NCBI GenBank assembly: GCA_903925445.1 | Contig: CAIYFE010000071.1 | Coordinates: forward strand, 1-13,780 | DNA length: 13,780 nt | Reading direction: 5' to 3' | From: an uncultured Burkholderiales bacterium | Lineage (GTDB): Bacteria > Pseudomonadota > Gammaproteobacteria > Burkholderiales > Burkholderiaceae_C | Shown here: positions 7,824 through 13,780 of the stretch, piece by piece | Layout of the letters: the number at the start of each line of letters is the position of its first letter | Numbering within the stretch: the first letter of the stretch is position 1 | Notes under the pieces: generated by a model | The model's database searches: none | What the model was told of the DNA's origin: nothing | The model's input: the letters and a program-made list of their open reading frames with translations, nothing else | Made by a program: the position numbers and the translations under genes

Positions 7824-8717
7824 TCAAGCAGCCTGTTTGGCAGCGGCAACTTGCGCCGCCACTTCAGCAGCAAAGTCATCGACTTTCTTCTCGATACCCT
7901 CGCCCACCACATACAGAGTGAACGATTTAACTTGCGTGTTTGCAGCCTTGAGCATTTGCTCGACGGTTTGCTTGTCGTTTTTGACGAAAGTTTGGTTGAA
8001 CAAAGACACTTCTTTGAGGTATTTTTGAACCGCGCCGTCGATCATTTTGTTGACGATGTCAGCAGGTTTGCCAGACTCAGCCGCCTTGGCTTGGGCCACT
8101 GAACGCTCTTTTTCGATCAAGTCAGCAGGCACATCGTTGCTGGTCAAGGCCACGGGTTTCATGGCTGCGACGTGCATGGCAACGTCTTTGGCGGCCACTT
8201 CAGAGCCTTCGAACTCGACCACGACGCCAATGCGTGTGCCGTGCAAGTAAGCAGCCAAGCTGTTGGCGCCTTCAAAGCGTTTGAAGCGGCGAAAGCTCAT
8301 GTTCTCACCGATTTTGCCAATCAACCCCTTGCGCACGTCTTCCAACGTGGGGCCAAAGCTGTCTTGGCTGTAAGGCAATGCGCCCAAGGCTTCAACGTTG
8401 GCGGGGTTGTGTTTGGCCACCAACTCAGCAGCAGCTTGTGCCATCGCCAAGAAGCTGTCATTTTTGGTCACGAAGTCGGTTTCGCAGTTGACTTCCAACA
8501 AGGCGCCTGTGTTGCCACTGATGAAGCTGGTGACCACGCCTTCGGCGGTCACGCGAGAAGATGCTTTGCCTGCTTTGCTGCCCAGTTTGACACGCAACAA
8601 CTCTTCGGCTTTGGCCATGTCGCCATCGGCTTCGGTCAAGGCTTTTTTGCACTCCATCATGGGGGCGTCGGTTTTAGCACGCAGTTCAGCGACCATGCTT
8701 GCGGTAATAGCTGCCAT
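7824..8717 (-). CDS. tsf: Translation elongation factor Ts
   Basis: EF-Ts is the nucleotide exchange factor that recycles EF-Tu-GDP. The protein has 297 residues against 283 in E. coli, a common betaproteobacterial length. The N-terminal UBA-like domain reads MAAITASMVAELRAKTDAPMMECKKAL, matching the family's 'T.A..M.CKKAL' block, and is followed by the conserved EVNCETDFV motif that contacts EF-Tu. The core subdomains and a C-terminal alanine-rich helix follow. The start is ATG at 8717 with a GGAG ribosome binding site 6 nt upstream. It follows rpsB as in nearly all proteobacteria and is bracketed by terminator hairpins on both sides. Confidence 0.98.
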   Translation of the reverse strand: MAAITASMVAELRAKTDAPMMECKKALTEADGDMAKAEELLRVKLGSKAGKASSRVTAEGVVTSFISGNTGALLEVNCETDFVTKNDSFLAMAQAAAELVAKHNPANVEALGALPYSQDSFGPTLEDVRKGLIGKIGENMSFRRFKRFEGANSLAAYLHGTRIGVVVEFEGSEVAAKDVAMHVAAMKPVALTSNDVPADLIEKERSVAQAKAAESGKPADIVNKMIDGAVQKYLKEVSLFNQTFVKNDKQTVEQMLKAANTQVKSFTLYVVGEGIEKKVDDFAAEVAAQVAAAKQAA

Positions 8718-8761
8718 TTATTTCTCCGTATTCAATTCAGTTCAAAAATTCAGGTGTGAAA

Positions 8762-8782
8762 AAGGGGCTGCACGAGCCCCTT
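8762..8782 (-). terminator. Intrinsic terminator between rpsB and tsf
   Basis: On the minus strand a perfect 8-bp stem AAGGGGCT / AGCCCCTT with a CGTGC loop is followed by TTTCAC, so that five T's run from the end of the stem. It starts 20 nt after the rpsB stop. It should end part of the rpsB transcripts, leaving tsf to read-through. In E. coli rpsB and tsf are co-transcribed, so partial termination that lowers tsf relative to rpsB is a reasonable inference. Confidence 0.8.
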
Positions 8783-8802
8783 CTCCGCGTTGAGCAAAGG
8801 GC

Positions 8803-9540
8803 TTAAGCAGAAACTTCGACGAATTCGTCGGCTTCGGCAACGGCTTTGACCACATCGTTGACGGCGTTGGCACGGCCTTCGAGGATGGCATCAGCAATAC
8901 CGCGAGCGTACAAAGTCACCGCTTTGGAAGAGTCGTCGTTACCTGGGATGACGTAGTCCACGCCTTCGGGTGAGTGGTTGGAATCGACCACGCCGATCAA
9001 AGGAATGCCCAGTTTTTTGGCTTCAGCGATGGCAATTTTGTGATAACCGACGTCGATCACAAAAATAGCATCAGGCAAAGTGGCCATGTCTTGGATGCCG
9101 CCGATGTCTTTTTCGAGTTTTTCGATTTCACGTTTGAACATGAGTTGCTCTTTTTTGGACAAAGCGTCCAAACCAGCTTCTTGCTGAGCTTTCATGTCCT
9201 TCAAGCGTTTGATGGAAGTCTTGACGGTTTTGAAGTTGGTGAGCATGCCGCCCAACCAACGTTGGTCCACGAAAGGAACGCCAGCGCGCTGAGCTTCAGC
9301 AGCCACGATTTCGCGCGATTGGCGTTTTGTACCGACCATCAACACGGTGCCGCGGTTCGCAGCAATTTGCTTCACGAACTTGGTGGCCTCTTGGAACATC
9401 GGCAAAGATTTTTCCAAGTTGATGATGTGAATTTTGTTGCGGTGGCCGAAGATGAACGGAGCCATCTTGGGGTTCCAGAAGCGGGTTTGGTGACCAAAGT
9501 GAACGCCGGCTTCCAGCATTTCGCGCATTGTTACTGACAT
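8803..9540 (-). CDS. rpsB: 30S ribosomal protein S2
   Basis: S2 is a late-assembling protein of the small ribosomal subunit, needed to recruit S1. The protein has 245 residues (E. coli 241). It begins MSVTMREMLEAGVHFGHQTR, with the FWNPKMAPFIFGHRN block that follows, the signature PFVDQRWLGGMLTNFKT and the later PDAIFVIDVGYHKIAIAEAKKLGIP and GVVDSNHSPEGVDYVIPGNDDS blocks. The start is ATG at 9540 with GGAG 7 nt upstream. It is the first gene of the leftward cluster, preceded by a long leader and a likely promoter. In E. coli S2 represses its own rpsB-tsf message through the leader; the same may hold here. Confidence 0.98.
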   Translation of the reverse strand: MSVTMREMLEAGVHFGHQTRFWNPKMAPFIFGHRNKIHIINLEKSLPMFQEATKFVKQIAANRGTVLMVGTKRQSREIVAAEAQRAGVPFVDQRWLGGMLTNFKTVKTSIKRLKDMKAQQEAGLDALSKKEQLMFKREIEKLEKDIGGIQDMATLPDAIFVIDVGYHKIAIAEAKKLGIPLIGVVDSNHSPEGVDYVIPGNDDSSKAVTLYARGIADAILEGRANAVNDVVKAVAEADEFVEVSA

Positions 9541-9690
9541 GTAGTTACTCCAAAGGTTGAGTCTAAAATTCAGCCCGTCATCACCGCGAGTTCATGTGAA
9601 CTGTTGGCAACACCTTGTGTGGGCTGATTTGCGGATGACGTCTTTGCCAATGAGCAAAACAACATGGATTGCCTTGCTCAGGAAAAACCC
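9541..9690 (-). promoter_or_regulatory. Structured 5' leader of rpsB (candidate S2 autoregulatory RNA)
   Basis: About 150 nt separate the probable promoter from the rpsB start, and the stretch is full of complementary segments. A 5' hairpin pairs 9674-9680 with 9651-9657 (TGAGCAA / TTGCTCA). Three further pairings are possible: 9644-9650 with 9604-9610, 9631-9639 with 9577-9587 (a 2-nt bulge), and 9621-9627 with 9570-9576. A short dyad lies at 9589-9602. ACTC just before the ribosome binding site can pair with GAGT overlapping it. S2-mediated control of rpsB-tsf is established in E. coli; that this leader works the same way is inference. Confidence 0.55.
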
Positions 9691-9694
9691 GATG

Positions 9695-9703
9695 ATTCTA
9701 GCA
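9695..9703 (-). promoter_or_regulatory. Probable rpsB promoter, extended -10 (TGCTAGAAT)
   Basis: On the minus strand TGC TAGAAT matches an extended -10 element with one mismatch to TATAAT, about 155 nt before the rpsB start. No good -35 hexamer is found 15-19 nt upstream, which fits extended -10 dependence. It points into the long structured leader. This is prediction from sequence only. Confidence 0.5.
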
Positions 9704-9747
9704 CGAAACACAACCCGCTTGGCTTTTATGAAGCTTAACTTTTGCCT

Positions 9748-10995
9748 ATGAAAGTTGCAGTCATTGGAGCCGGCATCGCAGGCATTGCGACAGCCTACGA
9801 ATTAGCCGCTCAAAACCACGATGTCAGCGTTTTTGAACGCCACAGCGCCAGCGCGGAAGAATGCAGCTTTGCCAATGCAGGCATCATTTCGCATTACGAA
9901 TCCGCACCTTGGACGCGCCCCGGCTTGGGTTGGGACATGTTTGCCAGCCTCTTTAAAAGCCAAGCGCCCACCCGACTGCTCAAACTGCGTTGGCAAGAAC
10001 TCAAATGGCTCAAAAAATGCCGCCAATTCAGCCACGTGGAAGCCTTTGAGTCGAATTTCAAACAATTGATTCAGCTGTCGCAATACAGCCAAGCCTGCTT
10101 GCACCAGTTGCGCCAGCAATTGCGTTTTGAATACGACCAAAGTCAAGGCCATTTGGTGTTGTTGCGCGAACAAGACGACGAACTCGCCAGCGAAATGGCG
10201 TTGGATGTGTTGCGCGAAGTGGGGCTGAATTTCAAAATTCTTGGGCCACAAGAAGCCCGCGAAATCGAACCCGCCCTCAACCCCGAAACGCCCATTCATC
10301 AAGCCATTTACTTTCCGGAAGACGAAACGGGCAATTGCCGTCAATTCACGTTGTTGCTCAAAGGCGTCTGCGAATCGATGGGGGTGAATTTTCATTTCAA
10401 CACCGCAGTTCAACGCATCGAACCCGGCAGCAAACCCCGAGTTGTGCTGGCTGACAAAACACAGACCTTTGATGCGGTGGTGATTTGCGCTGGTCTGGCC
10501 AGCAGCGCGCTGCTCAAACCTCTGGGACTGAAAGTTCCAATGGCTGCCATGCACAGCTATGCCATCAGCGCCTCGGTTCGCGAGCCTTTGGACGCGCCCA
10601 AAAGCAGCGTCATGGACGAACACCACAAGGTCACCATCACACGCTTGGGGCAACGGGTTCGCATCAGTGGCGCGCGCGAGATTGGCGCAACCAACAAGCA
10701 CCTCGACGCCAGCTTAAAAATGCTCTACCAAGTGCTGGACGATTGGTTTCCGGGTGCGGCTCGGATTCAAGACAACATCCAAGTTTGGAAAGGCGCCTAC
10801 CCCGTGCTGGCAGACAGCAAACCCATTTTGGGTGCAACGCCTGCTGCCGGGGTTTGGGTCAACATGGGGCACGGCCTGAGCGCTTGGACGCAGGCTTGCG
10901 GTAGCGCCCGGGTGGTGGCGCGACAAATTTCAGATCGACAAGACGAAATCGATGTCAGCGGGATGGGCTTGAATCGTTTTTACAAACGCAAATGA
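9748..10995 (+). CDS. FAD-dependent D-amino acid dehydrogenase, DadA-like
   Basis: FAD-dependent oxidoreductase of the DAO superfamily, 415 residues, resembling E. coli DadA (432). DadA oxidises D-amino acids to keto acids and ammonia and passes electrons to the respiratory chain at the membrane. The N-terminus has the dinucleotide-binding VAVIGAGIAGIATAYEL and an acidic residue ending the second strand (VFERHS). DadA-like blocks include SFANAGIISHYESAPWTRPG, YFPEDETGNCRQFT, VMDEHHKVTITRLGQRVRIS and the C-terminal VNMGHGLSAWTQACGSA. The start is ATG at 9748, giving the canonical Rossmann beginning; no Shine-Dalgarno is visible and the TTG two codons upstream is unlikely. It diverges from rpsB and overlaps nnr by ATGA. 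Substrate cannot be read from the sequence, so I give no gene symbol; another amine oxidase specificity is possible. Confidence 0.8.
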   Translation: MKVAVIGAGIAGIATAYELAAQNHDVSVFERHSASAEECSFANAGIISHYESAPWTRPGLGWDMFASLFKSQAPTRLLKLRWQELKWLKKCRQFSHVEAFESNFKQLIQLSQYSQACLHQLRQQLRFEYDQSQGHLVLLREQDDELASEMALDVLREVGLNFKILGPQEAREIEPALNPETPIHQAIYFPEDETGNCRQFTLLLKGVCESMGVNFHFNTAVQRIEPGSKPRVVLADKTQTFDAVVICAGLASSALLKPLGLKVPMAAMHSYAISASVREPLDAPKSSVMDEHHKVTITRLGQRVRISGAREIGATNKHLDASLKMLYQVLDDWFPGAARIQDNIQVWKGAYPVLADSKPILGATPAAGVWVNMGHGLSAWTQACGSARVVARQISDRQDEIDVSGMGLNRFYKRK

Positions 10996-12479
10996 CGCCT
11001 CAAGTCTCACGCTCCATTGCAATCCAAGCCAATCAACACTGGCCCTTGCACAGCGTTGCCGCCACACGCGCCATGGAGGCCCAACTTCAAGCCCAACTGC
11101 CCGCTCACACGTTGATGCAACGCGCTGGCTTGGCCAGCGCGCAATTGGCCTTGGCCATTGCGCCACATGCTCAAAACATTTGGATCGCCTGCGGGCCAGG
11201 CAACAACGGCGGCGATGGATTGGAGGCCGCGATCCATCTCACGCGCTGGGGCAAGCAAGTTGCCGTGAGTTGCGTCAGCGACTTCACATCTGCCCCAAAC
11301 GATGCACAAAAAGCTTATCAACGCGCGCAAGCAGCTGGCGTGACATTTCAAGACCAAGCGCCCTCGCATTTTGATTTGGCCATTGACGCACTGCTGGGCA
11401 TTGGCGGTCACTCGCGACCAACGGGTCTGATGGCGCAATGGCTGGATCTCATGCTGGATACCGACGCTCCCGTTTTGTGCCTTGACGTCCCCAGCGCGCT
11501 CATGGCCGACACCGGTCAATGGCTGCACAAACCACTTCGTGCGCGCGCAAGTCAGCGACACACCTTGAGCTTTTTAACCCTCAAGCCTGGTTTGTTCACT
11601 GCCGATGGCCGCGATGCAGCGGGAACCATTTGGTTCAATCCGTTGGGCCAAACTTGGCCTCATGCGCCAGCACAAGCCGTGTTGCAAAGCCACACGTCAA
11701 CGCGTTCGCGGCTGTTGACGCACAACACACACAAGGGCAATTTTGGAGATGTGCAGGTGGTGGGCGGCGAAAACGGCATGACGGGTGCTGCCGTGCTGGC
11801 AGGCATTGCGGCATTGCATGCCGGAGCGGGTCGTGTGTTTTTGGGGCTTTTTGACCATGCGGCGCAAGCGAGCATCAGCGCCGCGCATCCTTGCTTGATG
11901 GTGCGTGATTGGCAAGACCTGCCCACACTCACCACGCAAACGGTGGTGTGCGGGTGCGGTGGCGGCAATTCTGTTCAACAAGCGCTCCCTACCCTGCTCT
12001 CCAAAGCTGCGCATTTGGTGTTGGATGCCGACGCGCTCAACGCCTTGGCGCAAGACTCCCAACTGCAAACGCTGCTCACACACCGAAACGCCAAGCAACG
12101 GCCTACTGTGCTCACGCCGCACCCTTTGGAAGCAGCGCGCTTGTTGGGCCTCTCAACTTCTGAAGTTCAAGCAAATCGACTTTTACACGCGCAAAACTTG
12201 GCCAATCGCTTTCAATGCGTGGTGGTGTTGAAAGGCGCGGGAAGCATCATCGCCAGCCCCAACACCACGCCCGTCATCAATCCAACAGGCAACGCCTTGC
12301 TTGCCACCGCGGGTACGGGTGATGTGCTGGCTGGTTTGATCGGCGCTCGGCTTGCCCAGGGTCAAAGTGCTTGGGAGGCCGCCTGCAGCGCTGTGTTTGA
12401 TCATGGACTGTGCGCAGAAAAATGGCCGCATGATGCGGCCACTTTAGATGCCGCTCAACTGGCGGCTTGCTTGCGCTGA
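10992..12479 (+). CDS. nnr: Bifunctional NAD(P)H-hydrate epimerase / ADP-dependent NAD(P)H-hydrate dehydratase
   Basis: Nnr repairs hydrated NADH and NADPH (NADHX, NADPHX), damaged cofactors that otherwise block dehydrogenases. The 495 residues hold both domains, as in E. coli Nnr (YjeF). The N-terminal epimerase domain (about 20-220) has CGPGNNGGDGLEAA (68-76 core) and AIDALLGIGGHSRPTG. The C-terminal ribokinase-like dehydratase domain (about 235-495) has HKGNFGDVQVVGG, LDADALNAL, LTPHPLEAARLLG, VVLKGAG and NPTGNALLATAGTGDVLAG, with the catalytic GTGD at 441-444. In the epimerase domain the usual D-x-P-S-G reads DVPSA. The start is ATG at 10992, overlapping the DadA-like stop (ATGA) and suggesting translational coupling. 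The last codons also encode the apparent terminator of the converging rnr gene. Confidence 0.93.
   Translation: MTPQVSRSIAIQANQHWPLHSVAATRAMEAQLQAQLPAHTLMQRAGLASAQLALAIAPHAQNIWIACGPGNNGGDGLEAAIHLTRWGKQVAVSCVSDFTSAPNDAQKAYQRAQAAGVTFQDQAPSHFDLAIDALLGIGGHSRPTGLMAQWLDLMLDTDAPVLCLDVPSALMADTGQWLHKPLRARASQRHTLSFLTLKPGLFTADGRDAAGTIWFNPLGQTWPHAPAQAVLQSHTSTRSRLLTHNTHKGNFGDVQVVGGENGMTGAAVLAGIAALHAGAGRVFLGLFDHAAQASISAAHPCLMVRDWQDLPTLTTQTVVCGCGGGNSVQQALPTLLSKAAHLVLDADALNALAQDSQLQTLLTHRNAKQRPTVLTPHPLEAARLLGLSTSEVQANRLLHAQNLANRFQCVVVLKGAGSIIASPNTTPVINPTGNALLATAGTGDVLAGLIGARLAQGQSAWEAACSAVFDHGLCAEKWPHDAATLDAAQLAACLR
12418..12441 (-). terminator. Probable rnr terminator, inside the nnr coding sequence
   Basis: Perfect 8-bp stem TGGCCGCA / TGCGGCCA (arms 12423-12430 and 12434-12441) with a 3-nt loop. 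On the minus strand it is followed by TTTTT then C, the form of an intrinsic terminator, 45 nt past the rnr stop. On the plus strand the run after the stem is only CTTTAG, so it should act mainly leftward. It overlaps the last 20 or so codons of nnr. Confidence 0.8.
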
Positions 12480-12485
12480 ACTGCG

Positions 12486-13780
12486 TCAGCGTGGGCGACG
12501 ATTTTTGGTCGCGCCGCCTTTCTTGGCTTTGGATTTGGTCGGTTTGGCATGCGCTTTGCCAGTGCTTTTGCCTGCCACATTTTTCAGCGATGCTCTGAAA
12601 TTGCCTTTGACTGGCTTGTCAAATTCACGATCCGACTTACCCGGTTTGCTGGATTTGGTGGAGCGCAGCAAATCATCTTCGCCTTCGTTGACCAAACGAA
12701 AATCGATTTTGCGTCCATCCAAATCAACGCGACTGACTTGCACACGCACGCGTGAACCAATCGCGTAGCGAATGCCCGTGCGTTCTCCGCGCAACTCTTG
12801 GCGGGTTTCGTCGAAGCGGAAATATTCGCCCCCCAGCTCTGTGATGTGAACCAAGCCCTCGACATACATCGCGTCCAAGGTCACAAACAAGCCAAAACCT
12901 GTGGCCGCGGTGACCACGCCACCAAACTCTTCTCCCAAATGCTCACGCATGTACTTGCACTTGAGCCAAGCTTCAACATCGCGACTGGCTTCGTCGGCAC
13001 GACGCTCGTTCGCGCTGCAATGCAAGCCCGCAGCCTCCCACGCTTGTTGATCGGGGTTGAGACGACGGGTTTGCGGCGGTTGATCTTCATCGTCTTTTTT
13101 GCGCGAAGCCAAACGACGCGCCAGCTTGGCATGCGCTTCGCCTGGTGTGGGCAATGCGGGCAGTTGATAACGCTGCTTGTTCAAAATCGCTTTGATCACG
13201 CGGTGCACCAACAAGTCGGGGTAGCGGCGAATGGGGCTGGTGAAGTGCGTGTAGGCCTCAAACGCCAAACCAAAGTGCCCACTGTTGATGGGCGTGTAAA
13301 TGGCCTGCTGCATCGAGCGCAGCAACATGGCGTGAATTTGTTGCGCGTCGGGGCGCTCTTTGGTGGCCTCGGCAATCGCTTGGAATTCAGCGGGCTTGGG
13401 ATCGTCGCTGATGGTCATGCCCACGCCTGTGGTTTTGAGGTAGGCGCGCAAAATTTCTTTTTTCTCGGGCGTGGGACCCTCGTGAACGCGAAACAAACCT
13501 GGGTGCTTGCTTTGCAAAATGAAGTCGGCGCTGCACACGTTGGCAGCCAGCATGGCCTCTTCGATCAAACGGTGGGCGTCGTTGCGAACGCGGGGCACGA
13601 TTTTTTCGATACGCCCGTTGTCATCGCACACGATTTGTGTTTCGGTGGTCTCAAAATCCACCGCACCTCGCACGCGACGCGCCTTGAGCAAAGCCCCGTA
13701 AACATCGTGCAGGTTGATCAAATCATTGACACGCGCTTTGCGTGTGGCAGCTTCAGGCCCACGGGTGTTGGCCAAAATAG
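12486..13780 (-). CDS. rnr: Ribonuclease R, C-terminal part (5' end outside the window)
   Basis: RNase R is a processive 3'-5' exoribonuclease of the RNase II family that degrades structured RNA and helps in tmRNA-linked decay and ribosome quality control. About 430 C-terminal residues are visible; the N-terminal cold-shock domains and the catalytic aspartates lie off the window. The RNB domain is recognised by RGAVDFETTETQIV, VRNDAHRLIEEAMLAANV, and the signature AYTHFTSPIRRYPDLLVHRV (near visible residue 185). After a charged, possibly disordered stretch (about 203-245) comes CSANERRADEASRDVEAWLKCKYM, then an S1 RNA-binding domain (about 282-362, GGVVTAATGFGLFVTLD), then a lysine-rich tail ending KNRRPR. 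The frame stays open to the window edge. It converges on nnr with 6 bp between the two stop codons. Confidence 0.96.
   Translation of the reverse strand, partial: ILANTRGPEAATRKARVNDLINLHDVYGALLKARRVRGAVDFETTETQIVCDDNGRIEKIVPRVRNDAHRLIEEAMLAANVCSADFILQSKHPGLFRVHEGPTPEKKEILRAYLKTTGVGMTISDDPKPAEFQAIAEATKERPDAQQIHAMLLRSMQQAIYTPINSGHFGLAFEAYTHFTSPIRRYPDLLVHRVIKAILNKQRYQLPALPTPGEAHAKLARRLASRKKDDEDQPPQTRRLNPDQQAWEAAGLHCSANERRADEASRDVEAWLKCKYMREHLGEEFGGVVTAATGFGLFVTLDAMYVEGLVHITELGGEYFRFDETRQELRGERTGIRYAIGSRVRVQVSRVDLDGRKIDFRLVNEGEDDLLRSTKSSKPGKSDREFDKPVKGNFRASLKNVAGKSTGKAHAKPTKSKAKKGGATKNRRPR

Noticed and set aside
9802..10701. Long minus-strand open frame opposite the DadA-like gene
   Set aside because: The plus-strand frame matches a known family along its whole length, and the antisense frame shows no recognisable domain or ribosome binding site.

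Overview
This window is a piece of a betaproteobacterial chromosome, most likely Burkholderiales and probably Comamonadaceae-like (Limnohabitans/Rhodoferax type). The evidence is the gene order cdsA-dxr-rseP-bamA-skp-lpxD, with dxr after cdsA (in E. coli dxr precedes uppS-cdsA), the protein sequences, and a GC content that looks moderate by eye. It is almost entirely core genome. I see no mobile element, CRISPR array, tRNA, rRNA or phage gene.

Layout. Positions 1-9540 are read on the minus strand. From right to left they hold rpsB (ribosomal protein S2), tsf (EF-Ts), pyrH (UMP kinase), frr (ribosome recycling factor), cdsA (CDP-diacylglycerol synthase), dxr (MEP pathway), rseP (site-2 protease), bamA (outer-membrane assembly), skp/ompH (periplasmic chaperone) and the first 50 codons of lpxD (lipid A synthesis). 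rpsB and tsf are each followed by a clear intrinsic terminator hairpin. From pyrH to lpxD the genes are tightly packed, some with overlapping stop and start codons, which suggests one long message linking translation, phospholipid and isoprenoid synthesis, and outer-membrane biogenesis.

Positions 9541-9747 are a divergent intergenic region. It contains the probable rpsB promoter and a structured leader of about 150 nt. On the plus strand follow a DadA-like FAD-dependent D-amino acid dehydrogenase and, overlapping it by ATGA, a bifunctional NAD(P)H-hydrate repair enzyme (nnr). Converging on nnr from the right is the 3' part of rnr (RNase R). Only 6 bp separate the two stop codons, and the apparent rnr terminator lies inside the nnr coding sequence.

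I found no wholly new system. The points worth a second look are: (1) a perfect 17-bp terminator-like hairpin inside the first codons of lpxD; (2) the absence of uppS from its usual place between frr and cdsA; (3) three same-order, mutually crossing complementary segments in the rpsB leader; and (4) the rnr terminator embedded in nnr. No gene-free stretch exceeds about 210 bp.
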